NCBI GenBank assembly: GCA_020404895.1
Contig: JADBWK010000009.1
Span: forward strand, 1-33,012
Direction: 5' to 3'
Length of the DNA: 33,012 nt
Source of the DNA: Pseudanabaena sp. M085S1SP2A07QC
GTDB taxonomy: Bacteria; Cyanobacteriota; Cyanobacteriia; Pseudanabaenales; Pseudanabaenaceae
Part shown: positions 9,859 through 19,085 of the stretch, piece by piece
Layout of the letters: the number at the start of each line of letters is the position of its first letter
Position numbering within the stretch: the stretch's first letter is position 1
Translations under genes and position numbers: made by a program
Notes under the pieces: generated by a model
Seen by the model: the letters and a program-made list of their open reading frames with translations, nothing else
The model's database searches: none
What the model was told of the DNA's origin: nothing

Positions 9859-11244
9859 TTAATTTACTAGAGCTTGATCTTTGATATGCAGAACCACGAG
9901 GGTCATGTCATCAGTATGAGTATGCCCTTCTCCAATAAAGTTTTGCACTTCTTGGAATATGTAATCAAGAATCATCTGTGGGCGAGTTACATCATCAGAA
10001 AGGGGGAAACAATTTTGGCAAGCCCAGTCTAAAGCTTTGCGAAGGTTTTCTTCGTCAAAGCGATCGCCTTCTGGACTTGCTGCCTCTGTGAAGCCATCAG
10101 TGTAATATATGACGATATCGCCTGAATTGAGATGAGTACTACTTTCTTCATATTTAGAGCCAGCTTCTAAGCCAATCAAAGCTCCCATTGTGTCAAGAGC
10201 ATGTACAGATCGGGTCTTGGCTCGCCAATGTAATGCAGGGGTATGAGCAGCATTACTAAAAGAAAGAATTTGGGTCTCGGGATCATATTCCGAATAAAAC
10301 ATGGTCACGAAGCGATGGGATTTCTCTAAGTCCTCGTACATCACTTCATTAAGATGCTCCAAAATTTTACTGGGAGAATGGTTATTTAATACTTCTGCTC
10401 GTAACATGCCCCTTGTCATGGTCATGATTAAGCCTGCGGGGACACCTTTACCCATGACATCACCGACGACAAAGCTCCAGCGATCGCCCTTTTGCATGGG
10501 GATAAAGTCGTAATAGTCACCACCAACTCGGCTAGCAGTGGAACATTTAGCTGAAATCTCAATGCCTTGAATTTTAGGACAATTGCGCGGTAGGAGTTGA
10601 CGTTGAATTTCTGCGCCGATCTCCATCTCCCGATCTTGACGCTCTTTTTTGATTAGTTCGGTTGTGAGTTCATGATTTTCTAGCCCCACTGAAGTTTGAT
10701 CGGCGACTAGGCGCATCAAAGTGCGCTTATTATCTGTCCAGATATAATCTGGCTTGCGACTAAATATATAAAGACGGCCACGTACCGCATTTTTGACTAA
10801 AACCGATGTGCCGTACAAATGTACATCTGCACCTAGATATCGGCTGACCATTTCATCAAGAGCGGTTGGACTACCTGTGAGAACCTGTTGTATAGCACAT
10901 TCGATCGCAGTTCTTACTTGTTGCGCTTTCATGCCGCCTTGATTGCGCTCAGGACAATGCAGAGACTCTAGGCGCATTTGTCCACTTGCTTTAAACAAAA
11001 TTAGCGCACCACCATCGGAGTCAGTAACACGGCTAGCGATTAGGGGGATTAATTCTAAAAATTGGTTGAGGTTACTAAAGCTGCGAAGAGCGTAACCCAA
11101 AAAGCTAAGCAGCTCATGGATTTTATTTTGATCCTGACTCATCTGTCTGAGCAGGTCTTTGAGATCTTTCATCACCATCACAGACGTATTGTCTATGTCT
11201 TGTGGTGGGAGGGATCTATTTCTAGGTGGCAATGATAGAGACAT
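9859..11244 (-). CDS. GAF domain PP2C-type serine/threonine phosphatase (SpoIIE/RsbU class)
   Basis: The C-terminal half (about residues 210-455) is a PPM/SpoIIE phosphatase domain with the metal-binding motifs GGDYYDF, VVGDVMGKGVPAGL and YYTDGFTEA, preceded by the linker helix EIGAEIQRQLLPRNCPKIQG that is standard in RsbU-like proteins. The N-terminal region (about 40-200) fits a GAF sensory domain (FLELIPLIASRVTDSDGGAL). Such proteins dephosphorylate anti-sigma-factor antagonists in partner-switching pathways; no anti-sigma or antagonist gene is adjacent. 461 residues and all visible catalytic acids present, so likely active. It is followed by the tail-anchored 93-aa gene. Confidence 0.93.
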   Translation of the reverse strand: MSLSLPPRNRSLPPQDIDNTSVMVMKDLKDLLRQMSQDQNKIHELLSFLGYALRSFSNLNQFLELIPLIASRVTDSDGGALILFKASGQMRLESLHCPERNQGGMKAQQVRTAIECAIQQVLTGSPTALDEMVSRYLGADVHLYGTSVLVKNAVRGRLYIFSRKPDYIWTDNKRTLMRLVADQTSVGLENHELTTELIKKERQDREMEIGAEIQRQLLPRNCPKIQGIEISAKCSTASRVGGDYYDFIPMQKGDRWSFVVGDVMGKGVPAGLIMTMTRGMLRAEVLNNHSPSKILEHLNEVMYEDLEKSHRFVTMFYSEYDPETQILSFSNAAHTPALHWRAKTRSVHALDTMGALIGLEAGSKYEESSTHLNSGDIVIYYTDGFTEAASPEGDRFDEENLRKALDWACQNCFPLSDDVTRPQMILDYIFQEVQNFIGEGHTHTDDMTLVVLHIKDQALVN

Positions 11245-11350
11245 ACCAATGCTGCAACGCTAGGTGGTTTGAACTAAAGCTAATTTAGTCAAACAGTGTA
11301 GCCTTAGTTGGACAAAAAACAACAATCGATGTCAGTAATTTTCTAAAAAA

Positions 11351-11382
11351 GTTTTTTAGTGGCGCTTTGCGCTGCTAAAAAC
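11351..11382. terminator. Imperfect hairpin at the 3' end of ftsY
   Basis: GTTTTTTAGTGGCGC and GCGCTGCTAAAAAC around TTT pair with two mismatches or G-U pairs and one bulge. It begins at the ftsY stop codon and carries T-rich sequence on the minus strand, consistent with termination of ftsY. Confidence 0.5.
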
Positions 11383-13046
11383 TAGTTACTTAGTAATGCT
11401 TCGACAAATTCGTAGCTAGAGAATGGTCGCAAGTCTTCAATACCTTCACCAGCGCCAATAAATCTAATGGGCAGACCAAGTTGTTGCACTACTGCGATCG
11501 CTACACCACCCTTCGCAGTACCATCTAATTTCGTCAGAATCACACCCGTAATCCCTGCGGATTGAGCAAAGATTTCCGCCTGTTTAAGTCCATTTTGACC
11601 GAGTGTAGAGTCTAGAACCAGCAAAGATTCGATTTTGGCATCGGCAGATTTTTTATCGATAATGCGGCGAATTTTGCTGAGTTCTTCCATCAAGTTTTTC
11701 TTGTTTTGCAGTCTACCAGCAGTATCAACGAGTAAAAGCTCTGTACCTCTGGCTTGAGCAGAGCTAATCGCATCAAAAACAACTGCGGCAGGATCAGCAT
11801 TTTGGGCTGGATTACAAATTACATCTACATTAGATCTTTGTCCCCAGCTCTTGACTTGTTCAACGGCGGCAGCGCGGAAAGTGTCGGCAGCGGCAATGAG
11901 GGTTTTGTAGCCAGACTTAACACTGAGATGAGAAAGTTTGCCAATGGTCGTGGTTTTACCAGCTCCATTTACACCTGTAATTAGCCAAATATTTAGCTGG
12001 TTTTTTTCAGGAATCAGCATTGGAATCGGTTCGCCACCTTTTTGGGCTGATACATCAAGCATCTCGCGCAAGATTTGTTTTAGATAGGCGATCGCTTCCT
12101 CGGGTGGTAAAACTTCTTTGCGGAGCTTATCTTGCAGCTTGGCAATAATTTGGTCAGTTGCTTTTACCCCAACATCTGCCTGCAAAAGCAAAGCCTCAAT
12201 ATCATCAACAGAGTCAGCACTGAGGGGACCCTGTCCAACTATTGCCTTAAGCTGATTAACTAGTGATAAACGAGTTTTGTCTAAGCCTTGACGTAGACGG
12301 TTGAGCCAAGTGATCTCTTCGACAGAAATTTCTTCGGGGCGACGACCTTGTGAGGCGAGAACTTCGGCTGACCAGATGAAATCGTCATCAAATTTGATGG
12401 TCGCTTTGCGTCTGGATTGAGCGGCGGGTTTAACTTCTGGCTCTGGCTCAACGATTGCAGTAGCTTCAAGAGCAGCGATGCGAGCAAGGCGATCGCTTTC
12501 TGACTGCATCCAAAAAGGAACTTCCGCAGTTTCAATTTCAGGAGCAGTTTCTACTGGCGTGACGGGTTCGGGTGCTGAAAATATTTCTAAAGGTGACTCA
12601 TCTGAGATCGGTGTAACTGATTCTGTAGGATCTGATATAGCTTCAACGATTGTAAGTTCTACAATCTGAGAGTTGGTGACAATAACGTCAGGAGCATTAA
12701 TTTCTTGCTCAACTTCTAGCTCTGCTATTTCAGTCTGAACAATTTCAGGTTGACCAGCCTCTGGCTCGATAATTTCTGACGTAACAGCAACAATTTCAGT
12801 CTCAAAAACTTCTGGCTCAGTAACTTCTGCTTCAGTCGTTTTTTCTTCAGCAACATCTGTCTGCTGTTGGACATTGGCATAGGCTGCTTTAGCCCAATTC
12901 AATAAATCTTGAGATGCTGGCGATGCGATTGGGCTAGGCTCGTCAACAGATTCAGGCGTTTTTTCTTCAGTTTGGGCTGGCTCTACAGGTTGATTAGTTG
13001 CATCTTTGTCATCATCAAACTTTCGCCGAAACCAGTTAAACACCAT
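11382..13046 (-). CDS. ftsY: Signal recognition particle receptor FtsY
   Basis: FtsY is the membrane-associated GTPase that receives SRP-ribosome complexes for cotranslational insertion. The C-terminal NG domain shows G1 GVNGAGKTTTIGKL, the DTAGRLQNK motif, TKLDGTAKGG and the final FIGAGEGIEDLRPF. The N-terminal A domain of about 230 residues is strongly acidic and low in complexity, with repeated Glu-Ile/Val-Glu patterns; this region varies in length between species. I place the start at the ATG at 13046 (MVFNWFRRKFDDD, 554 aa): it begins with the aromatic/basic membrane-targeting helix, and the frame upstream only offers a TTG six codons earlier. No SRP partner gene is nearby. Confidence 0.96.
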   Translation of the reverse strand: MVFNWFRRKFDDDKDATNQPVEPAQTEEKTPESVDEPSPIASPASQDLLNWAKAAYANVQQQTDVAEEKTTEAEVTEPEVFETEIVAVTSEIIEPEAGQPEIVQTEIAELEVEQEINAPDVIVTNSQIVELTIVEAISDPTESVTPISDESPLEIFSAPEPVTPVETAPEIETAEVPFWMQSESDRLARIAALEATAIVEPEPEVKPAAQSRRKATIKFDDDFIWSAEVLASQGRRPEEISVEEITWLNRLRQGLDKTRLSLVNQLKAIVGQGPLSADSVDDIEALLLQADVGVKATDQIIAKLQDKLRKEVLPPEEAIAYLKQILREMLDVSAQKGGEPIPMLIPEKNQLNIWLITGVNGAGKTTTIGKLSHLSVKSGYKTLIAAADTFRAAAVEQVKSWGQRSNVDVICNPAQNADPAAVVFDAISSAQARGTELLLVDTAGRLQNKKNLMEELSKIRRIIDKKSADAKIESLLVLDSTLGQNGLKQAEIFAQSAGITGVILTKLDGTAKGGVAIAVVQQLGLPIRFIGAGEGIEDLRPFSSYEFVEALLSN

Positions 13047-13226
13047 ACTAATAACCTCGCGCAATGCCTCAATCTACAACAAACTCAATGGTAGTTTTAG
13101 AAATCATTAAGCTCTTTTATAAGCTCTCTTAAAAACTAATATTGAGTCTATTATCAGCTTACTAGGATAGTTTACGGTGTATGGGTTATTAGCACTGAAT
13201 CGGATCTAGACGGTTTTCCGAAGTCC

Positions 13227-13265
13227 ATAAAAAAGAAGCGACGCTTTGCGTGGCTTCTTTTTTAT
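13227..13265. terminator. Hairpin downstream of the 117-aa gene
   Basis: ATAAAAAAGAAGC and GCTTCTTTTTTAT form the outer stem, with an inner ACGC-TTT-GCGT stem and one G-G mismatch. A and T runs lie on opposite strands. It sits directly after the stop codon of the 117-aa gene on the minus strand. Confidence 0.75.
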
Positions 13266-13269
13266 AGGT

Positions 13270-13623
13270 TTACTTCTTTTTAATATCTTTTGCCATGTTT
13301 AAGAATATATCCATGCTCGAATCTACACGAGTATTTAGTTTCTTGGGCTCAAATGTAGATTGAGGAATTGGTTCAGAAGGCTGATTATTCATGGGTTCTA
13401 TTTTAGCATCTTCTATTTTTTCAGTTGCAGTAAAAGCGCTGGTAATGTCAGCACCCTTGACCCCATTAATGGTAGGAAATGTTCTTCTGACAGCTTTGGG
13501 TGTCCGCATGTAGTCAATGTCGCCAAGAGTTTTTGCCGAATCTTGATCTAGGAAGAAAGAAGATTCAGTATTTTCAGATTTGTCTTTTTTATCTTTTTTG
13601 CCAAATAAGCCGAAGAGCGCCAT
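13270..13623 (-). CDS. Small conserved-looking cytoplasmic protein, 117 aa, unknown
   Basis: MALFGLFGKKDKKDKSENTE starts with a short hydrophobic/aromatic patch followed by a Lys-rich segment, like a membrane-touching amphipathic start. The middle (DIDYMRTPKAVRRTFPTING) looks conserved and the rest is low in complexity. It is read toward ftsY and has its own downstream hairpin. No family with known function is recognised; the pattern resembles short cyanobacterium-specific proteins, but that is an impression only. Confidence 0.7.
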   Translation of the reverse strand: MALFGLFGKKDKKDKSENTESSFFLDQDSAKTLGDIDYMRTPKAVRRTFPTINGVKGADITSAFTATEKIEDAKIEPMNNQPSEPIPQSTFEPKKLNTRVDSSMDIFLNMAKDIKKK

Positions 13624-13729
13624 GTATTTATACCTAAATCTACTAAAATTTGGTCGAATTTGTTTTTATATTGCGTTATGTAACATTTTAACAATATTCT
13701 GGGCATTAGTGATCGCAATGATTTTTAGC

Positions 13730-13764
13730 AATAAAAAAGCAGCACTAAGTGCTGCTTTTTTATT
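13730..13764. terminator. Perfect bidirectional-type terminator of psbU
   Basis: AATAAAAAAGCAGCAC-TAA-GTGCTGCTTTTTTATT is a perfect 16-bp stem with A and T runs. On the minus strand it follows psbU by 24 nt. Confidence 0.85.
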
Positions 13765-13788
13765 AACGGCGTAAAAGCGACTGTCTAC

Positions 13789-14172
13789 TTACAACCTGTA
13801 GTTAGCATTGTTAATGCGCTCGCGTCCCATGGACTCATCAGGCTTTTTGAGGGTGAACTTGTCAGCATTTGCTTTGATCAGATCTTTTTGCGATTCATTT
13901 AATCCAGCAATTTTTAAAACATCATCTAGTGAGTTGTAAGGCGAATTTTCGATGATGATCCGCCCCAAGGTGGGATACATGCCACGTACTTGACGAAAAG
14001 TGTTGATATTAGCGTTGTTCAGGTCGATTTTGCTAAGATCCTGTGTGTAAAAATTAGTAGCAGGTAATTCTTCGGCAAATGCAGCGTTACTGCCAAAAGA
14101 ACCTAAAAAGCCAGTTGTCAAAATTGACGCGATCGCCACTAATAAAACAGAAAAGCGTATAAGTGCTTTCAT
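13789..14172 (-). CDS. psbU: Photosystem II 12 kDa extrinsic protein PsbU
   Basis: PsbU is a lumenal extrinsic subunit that stabilises the oxygen-evolving manganese cluster together with PsbO and PsbV. The first 33 residues are a Sec-type signal peptide ending NAAFA, with likely cleavage before EELPATN. The mature part of about 94 residues carries the helix-hairpin-helix-like DNA-polymerase-beta fold of PsbU, with KIDLNNANINTFRQVRGMYP, IIENSPYNSLDDVLKIAGL and the conserved C-terminal NNANYRL. Length matches the family. It is monocistronic, with a 325-bp divergent gap to ndhD and its own terminator. Confidence 0.96.
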   Translation of the reverse strand: MKALIRFSVLLVAIASILTTGFLGSFGSNAAFAEELPATNFYTQDLSKIDLNNANINTFRQVRGMYPTLGRIIIENSPYNSLDDVLKIAGLNESQKDLIKANADKFTLKKPDESMGRERINNANYRL

Positions 14173-14497
14173 GCCTAAAATCTCTCTATTAAAAAAATAA
14201 TTTATTCACTTTCGAGATTAGCAGAAAATTGGAAACCCAAAGCTTTAGGGCTTGCAAATAGAGAATATGTAAACAATTGTCTCTATTTGTTAACATTTCT
14301 TCATGAATTTAGAAATATCTCGAAATTCATCAAACAAGCTTAATACTCTTCACTGTAATGATCCCAGTCGTAATTTTGAAGTTTGTAGCGATCGCCTAGG
14401 TTTAAGTAACTATAAACAACTACAGAGTCGGTAAGTGACCATAGGTAAAATGACTGTCTAGAAAATGGGTGGGTAATTACAACGGTTACTTTTGAAT
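14173..14497. promoter_or_regulatory. Divergent psbU-ndhD intergenic region with two inverted repeats
   Basis: This 325-bp gap contains no plausible gene. Two inverted repeats stand out: CAAATAGAGA (14255-14264) with TCTCTATTTG (14280-14289), and ATGAATTT (14303-14310) with AAATTCAT (14323-14330). Either may be an operator or an mRNA hairpin. A HIP1 octamer lies near 14390. Promoters cannot be placed with confidence. Confidence 0.35.
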
Positions 14498-16090
14498 ATG
14501 TTAAGTCTCGAAAACTTCCCTTGGCTCACGTTTATCATTGCCTTTCCCATAGTTATGTCCCTCATGATTGCCTTTGTGCCAGACAAAGGTGACGGCAAAA
14601 CCATTCGCTGGTTTGCACTTGTAGTTGGACTGATTGACTTTGCGGCGATCGCCTATGCCTTCTGCACAAAGTATGACTACAGCAACCCCAACCTCCAGCT
14701 CGCTGAGAGCTATTCATGGGTTCCACAACTGGGGCTAAATTGGTCAGTGGGCGTTGATGGACTCTCGATGCCTTTGGTCCTGCTGACTGGATTTATCACC
14801 ACATTAGCAATCTTGGCATCCTGGCCCGTCACCCTGAAGCCTCGCTTATTTTACTTTTTGTTGCTATCAATGTACGGCGCACAAATCGCCGTATTTGCGG
14901 TACAGGATATGCTGCTGTTTTTCCTAACATGGGAATTAGAGCTAATCCCCGTCTACCTATTGCTATCGATCTGGGGAGGCTATAAGCGACTATATGCCGC
15001 TACGAAGTTTATTCTTTACACAGCGATCGGCTCGCTGTTTATCCTTGTCGCTGGACTTGCCATGGCATTCTATGGTGATACTGTCACCTTTGATATGCAG
15101 GCTCTTGCCAATAAAGACTATCCCCTTACCTTCCAATTGCTAGCCTACGGTGCATTCTTGATTTCCTATGGAGTCAAACTGCCGATCTTCCCATTGCATA
15201 CATGGCTGCCTGATGCTCACGGTGAAGCAACAGCACCAGTTCACATGCTCCTTGCAGGTATCCTGCTAAAAATGGGTGGTTATGCCCTGATGCGGATGAA
15301 TGCAGGGATGTTGCCTGAAGCCCATGCTTACTTTGCCCCAATCTTAGTAATCTTAGGGATCGTGAATATTATTTATGCTGCGCTTACATCTTTTGCACAG
15401 CGCAGCCTCAAACGCAAAATCGCCTATTCATCGATCTCACACATGGGATTTGTATTGATCGGTTTAGCCTCATTTACCGATCTTGGTACTAGCGGTGCAA
15501 TGTTGCAAATGATTTCGCATGGACTAATCGGCGCGAGCTTATTTTTCTTAGTTGGAGCAACCTACGATCGCACCCATACTTTAATCCTTGATGAGATGGG
15601 CGGTGTTGGTCAGCAGATGCCGAAAATCTTTGCGATGTTTACTACTTGCTCCCTCGCGTCTCTGGCTTTGCCAGGGATGAGTGGTTTTGTGGCGGAGGTG
15701 ATGATTTTTGTCGGTTTTGCCACTAGCGATGCCTATAGCGGTACATTTAAAGTTATTGCTCTATTGCTGATGGCAGTGGGTGTGATTTTAACTCCCGTAT
15801 ATTTACTATCAATGTTGCGTGAAATTTTCTACGGTAAAGAAAATACTGAACTCACATCACATCAAGATCTTGTGGATGCAGAACCTCGCGAAGTATTTAT
15901 CATCACTTGTCTGTTGATTCCGATTATTGGGATTGGCTTCTATCCCAAAATTGTGACTCAAATCTATGATTCGACTACGACTCAGTTAGCGACAACTCTA
16001 CGTGATGCGGTTCCTGCCCTAGCTAATAAACGTGATAACAAACGTTTGGCAAGTCTACAGGCTCAGGCTGCACCAAGTTTAAGCAAATAA
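14498..16090 (+). CDS. ndhD: NAD(P)H dehydrogenase (NDH-1) subunit D / NuoM-like proton-pumping subunit
   Basis: NdhD is the antiporter-like subunit of cyanobacterial NDH-1, which drives respiratory and cyclic electron flow in the thylakoid membrane. About 530 residues with some 14 membrane helices are visible. Family motifs are [20 protein letters not shown] (TM5 Glu), [20 protein letters not shown] and [20 protein letters not shown], with [19 protein letters not shown] further on. The sequence fits the NdhD1/D2 type used in respiratory NDH-1L; distinguishing D1 from D2 would need a tree. The frame also allows TTG at 14492, but the ATG at 14498 ([11 protein letters not shown]) is preferred. 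It stands alone and is followed by a terminator. Confidence 0.94.
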   Translation: MLSLENFPWLTFIIAFPIVMSLMIAFVPDKGDGKTIRWFALVVGLIDFAAIAYAFCTKYDYSNPNLQLAESYSWVPQLGLNWSVGVDGLSMPLVLLTGFITTLAILASWPVTLKPRLFYFLLLSMYGAQIAVFAVQDMLLFFLTWELELIPVYLLLSIWGGYKRLYAATKFILYTAIGSLFILVAGLAMAFYGDTVTFDMQALANKDYPLTFQLLAYGAFLISYGVKLPIFPLHTWLPDAHGEATAPVHMLLAGILLKMGGYALMRMNAGMLPEAHAYFAPILVILGIVNIIYAALTSFAQRSLKRKIAYSSISHMGFVLIGLASFTDLGTSGAMLQMISHGLIGASLFFLVGATYDRTHTLILDEMGGVGQQMPKIFAMFTTCSLASLALPGMSGFVAEVMIFVGFATSDAYSGTFKVIALLLMAVGVILTPVYLLSMLREIFYGKENTELTSHQDLVDAEPREVFIITCLLIPIIGIGFYPKIVTQIYDSTTTQLATTLRDAVPALANKRDNKRLASLQAQAAPSLSK

Positions 16091-16125
16091 AAGAAGAAGG
16101 CTCGCTAAGCGAACCTTCTTCTTTT
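16089..16125 (+). terminator. ndhD terminator
   Basis: AAAAGAAGAAGGCTCGC-TAA-GCGAACCTTCTTCTTTT gives a 17-bp stem with one G-U-type mismatch. It starts in the stop codon of ndhD. Confidence 0.82.
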
Positions 16126-16130
16126 ATTGA

Positions 16131-16153
16131 GAGGCGACGCGACGCGTCGCCTC
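16131..16153. repeat. GC-rich palindrome, 10-bp arms, GAC loop
   Basis: GAGGCGACGC-GAC-GCGTCGCCTC, exactly complementary arms, 5 bp after the ndhD terminator. Function unknown; possibly a second hairpin of a tandem terminator. Confidence 0.7.
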
Positions 16154-16251
16154 TTGTCTTTTAGGTTTTGAGAAGCTTTTGTTAAGCATTGCTGAAAATC
16201 AAGATAAAATCTTAATTTAGTTGCAGCAATTTATTTTAAAATTCCGATCGC

Positions 16252-17751
16252 ATGATTTTCCCCGAGTATTCTGACTTTATTGAACTTGCTAAGCTGGGCA
16301 ACTTTGTACCTGTATATATGGAACTGGTTGCGGATCTTGATACACCTGTGTCGGCTTGGTATCGAGTATGTCAAGGTCAGCCCTATAGCTTTTTATTAGA
16401 GTCAGTCGATGGCGGCGAGAGGCTTGGGCGCTATAGTTTACTGGGTTGCGATCCACTATGGGTATTAGAAGCCAGAGGCGATCGCACTACGCAGACATTT
16501 CGTGATGGCAAGGTAAAAGAGTTTGTTGGGAACCCGTTTCAGCATTTAAATAATTGCCTTGCGTCGATTAAACCTGTGCATTTACCAGAATTGCCACCAA
16601 GTTTGGGAGGACTGTTTGGATATTGGGGCTACGAATTAATTAATTGGATCGAGCCAAAAGTGCCTGTTTATCCCTGTCAGGAGGGTGACACACCTGATGG
16701 TGTCTGGATGCAGGTGGATAGTTTGCTGGTATTCGATCAGGTTAAACGCAAGATTTGGGCGATATCCTATGCGGATTTGAGTAACGGTGAGATTCCTGAA
16801 ACTGCTTATAAATCGGCTTGCGATCGATTGACGGTGTTGGTGGATAAATTGCGATCGCCACTAGATCGCCAAAAAACAGCGATTACTTGGACAAATCCTC
16901 GCTTGCAGCCACCCGTAAGTTATACGAGCAATGTAACTCGCGAGAAATTTTGCAAAGCGGTCGAACAGGGCAAAGAGCATATTAAGGCTGGAGATATTTT
17001 CCAAGTCGTCCTTTCACAACGTTTAACGACAGAGTTTAAGGGAGAAGCATTCAGTTTGTATCGCTCTTTGCGCGTGGTCAACCCTTCGCCTTATATGGCA
17101 TTTTTTAACTTTAAGGATTGGCAGCTAATTGGTTCTAGCCCTGAAATCATGGTCAAAGCGGAAGTAATCGATGGAGTCTCGCGCACAGTTCTCCGCCCGA
17201 TCGCAGGAACTCGCCCTAGAGGTGCAACACCTATGGAAGATGCCGAACTAGCCAAGGATTTACTCGCCGATCCGAAGGAAGTTGCCGAACATGTGATGCT
17301 CGTGGATTTGGGACGCAATGATCTTGGTCGAGTTTGTAAAAGTGGCACGGTGAAAGTCGATGAATTGATGTCGATTGAGCTTTATTCCCATGTGATGCAT
17401 ATCGTCAGTAATGTCGTTGGCGAAATTCGTCCTGAAAAGACCGCTTGGGACTTGCTTCAGGCTTGCTTCCCAGCGGGTACGGTGAGCGGTGCGCCAAAGA
17501 TTCGAGCCATGGATATCATTCATAACTTGGAAGGCGATCGCCGAGGAACCTATGCTGGAGCCTATGGCTATTATGACTTTGAAGGTCAGCTAAATACTGC
17601 CATCACAATTCGGACAATGGTAACGAAGGATGGAACAGCAAGCGTTCAGGCGGGTGCTGGCGTGGTCGCCGATTCTGATCCTGAGAAGGAATATCAAGAA
17701 ACCTTGAATAAAGCAAAGGGAATGTTGGAATCATTACGCTGCTTGGGATAG
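16252..17751 (+). CDS. trpE: Anthranilate synthase component I
   Basis: TrpE converts chorismate, with ammonia delivered by TrpG, to anthranilate, the first committed step of tryptophan synthesis. The 499-residue protein has the N-terminal feedback element LLES followed ten residues later by Ser (residues 48-62), which binds tryptophan, so inhibition by tryptophan is likely. The C-terminal chorismate-binding domain shows GDIFQVVLSQRL, SPSPYM-like NPSPYMAFF, RPIAGTRPRG, FPAGTVSGAPKIRAMDII and QAGAGVVADSDPEKEYQET. The LLES element and overall pattern favour TrpE over PabB. No trp leader peptide or other trp gene is adjacent. ATG start. Confidence 0.95.
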   Translation: MIFPEYSDFIELAKLGNFVPVYMELVADLDTPVSAWYRVCQGQPYSFLLESVDGGERLGRYSLLGCDPLWVLEARGDRTTQTFRDGKVKEFVGNPFQHLNNCLASIKPVHLPELPPSLGGLFGYWGYELINWIEPKVPVYPCQEGDTPDGVWMQVDSLLVFDQVKRKIWAISYADLSNGEIPETAYKSACDRLTVLVDKLRSPLDRQKTAITWTNPRLQPPVSYTSNVTREKFCKAVEQGKEHIKAGDIFQVVLSQRLTTEFKGEAFSLYRSLRVVNPSPYMAFFNFKDWQLIGSSPEIMVKAEVIDGVSRTVLRPIAGTRPRGATPMEDAELAKDLLADPKEVAEHVMLVDLGRNDLGRVCKSGTVKVDELMSIELYSHVMHIVSNVVGEIRPEKTAWDLLQACFPAGTVSGAPKIRAMDIIHNLEGDRRGTYAGAYGYYDFEGQLNTAITIRTMVTKDGTASVQAGAGVVADSDPEKEYQETLNKAKGMLESLRCLG

Positions 17752-17774
17752 TAAACAATTGAGGAGGTTCGCTA

Positions 17775-18365
17775 ATGTTAGTTCAAACAAAACGTTTTAC
17801 GATCGCAGAATATCATCGCCTTGATGAACTTGGTTTTTTACAAAAAGGTAATCACGAGGAGCGCACTGAGTTAATTAGAGGAGAAATTGCTTATATGGTA
17901 GCTAAGGGAATTCGACATACATTTTGTTGTCGCAATTTATTAGATGAATTGTCAACGCTGATAAAGGGACGAGCAATATTGCAATGTCAAGATCCGATTT
18001 TGTTGCCAACCGACAGCGAGCCTGAACCAGATTTTGTGATTTTGCGCGATCGCTCTGACAACTACTTAACTGGACATCCTACAACTGATGACATTCTGCT
18101 AGTGATTGAAATTGCTGATTCTTCGCTAAATTACGATCGCGAAATCAAAGGGGCGCTTTATGCAGAAGCAGGAATTGAGTATTATTGGTTATTTAATTTG
18201 ATTGACAATCGATTGGAAGCTTACAGTGAGCCTTATCGTGACGCTCAGGGCAAGGGAAACTATGCACAACGCAAGTATGTTCTATCGCATCAAGCTATCT
18301 CTTTACCACCTTTTCCAGAATTGCAAATAGAACTTAGCAAGATTTTACCGAGTATTACAGAATAA
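17775..18365 (+). CDS. Uma2 family (DUF820) PD-(D/E)XK nuclease-fold protein
   Basis: Uma2 proteins are a very large cyanobacterial family with a restriction-endonuclease-like fold and no settled role. Visible family motifs are EYHRLDELGFL at the start, EPEPDFVILRDRSDNY (metal-binding Asp) near residues 91-106, and LLVIEIADSSLNYDREIKGALYAEAGIEYYW with the E...K catalytic pair. The length of 196 is typical and the catalytic residues are present. GAGGAGG is placed about 7 nt before the ATG, the clearest Shine-Dalgarno in this part of the window. Its stop codon overlaps the ATG of bioD (TAATG), so both are likely translated from one mRNA. Confidence 0.93.
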   Translation: MLVQTKRFTIAEYHRLDELGFLQKGNHEERTELIRGEIAYMVAKGIRHTFCCRNLLDELSTLIKGRAILQCQDPILLPTDSEPEPDFVILRDRSDNYLTGHPTTDDILLVIEIADSSLNYDREIKGALYAEAGIEYYWLFNLIDNRLEAYSEPYRDAQGKGNYAQRKYVLSHQAISLPPFPELQIELSKILPSITE

Positions 18366-19069
18366 TGACAAAACCTCTATTGATTGTTGGTAGTGATACG
18401 GGTGTGGGTAAGACTGTGTTAACGGCGGCTTTGGCGGCTTATTGGTTAACCTATCGCGATCGCAATGTATCCCAAAATATGCCTAGTACATCTCTAGGTA
18501 TTTATAAACCTTTGCAATCGGGAGAAGGCGATCGCGAGTTTTATAATCAGACTTTTAATCTTTCTCAAAACCTTGCAGAAATCACTCCTTTGTATTTTGA
18601 AACGCCGATCGCACCTGCGATCGCGGCTCACAAAGAAGGGAAACCCATTGATTTAGCTTTGATTTGGCAACAGTTCCAAAAGCTGCAAAAACAAAAAGAA
18701 TGTTTGCTAGTCGAATCGATGGGCGGATTGGGGTCACCTATTACTGATGAGTACATCGTGGCAGATTTGGCGCGAGATTGGGCTTTGGAGGCAATTTTAG
18801 TCGTGCCTGTGCGCTTGGGGGCTATCTCTCAAGCGATCGCCAATGTTGCCTTAGCAAACCTGCAAAAGGTGAAGCTCAGAGGAATCGTGCTGAGTTGTTC
18901 TCAAGTCTATACGACCGAAGAGATTGAAGAACTTGCACCGCCGCAGATGATTTCTCGTCTTGCTTCGGTTCCTGTTTTGGGTATTCTGCCTTATGTAAAC
19001 GATTTAAGTGATATTTCGCAATTGTCTCTTGCAGCTTCAGAGTTAGACATCGAAAGAATTCTGATTTAG
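18365..19069 (+). CDS. bioD: ATP-dependent dethiobiotin synthetase
   Basis: BioD closes the ureido ring of dethiobiotin from 7,8-diaminononanoate, CO2 and ATP, the penultimate step of biotin synthesis. The P-loop GSDTGVGKT is at residues 9-17, the substrate/Mg region is seen in KPLQSGEGD, and the family segment LLVESMGGLGSPITDEY follows near 117-133. At 234 residues it is of usual length. The start ATG overlaps the Uma2 stop codon by one base. No other bio gene is adjacent. A biotin-dependent carboxylase is encoded 1.5 kb downstream on the opposite strand; this may be coincidence. Confidence 0.95.
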   Translation: MTKPLLIVGSDTGVGKTVLTAALAAYWLTYRDRNVSQNMPSTSLGIYKPLQSGEGDREFYNQTFNLSQNLAEITPLYFETPIAPAIAAHKEGKPIDLALIWQQFQKLQKQKECLLVESMGGLGSPITDEYIVADLARDWALEAILVVPVRLGAISQAIANVALANLQKVKLRGIVLSCSQVYTTEEIEELAPPQMISRLASVPVLGILPYVNDLSDISQLSLAASELDIERILI

Positions 19070-19085
19070 TAATCAGCCTCAAGTA

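Noticed and set aside
11382-13064. ftsY starting at TTG 13064
   Set aside because: The ATG at 13046 begins the typical MVFNWFRRKF membrane-targeting helix; the six extra residues add nothing recognisable.
17775-18365. Uma2 protein as part of a restriction system
   Set aside because: No methyltransferase or partner is nearby; Uma2 genes are scattered singly in cyanobacteria.
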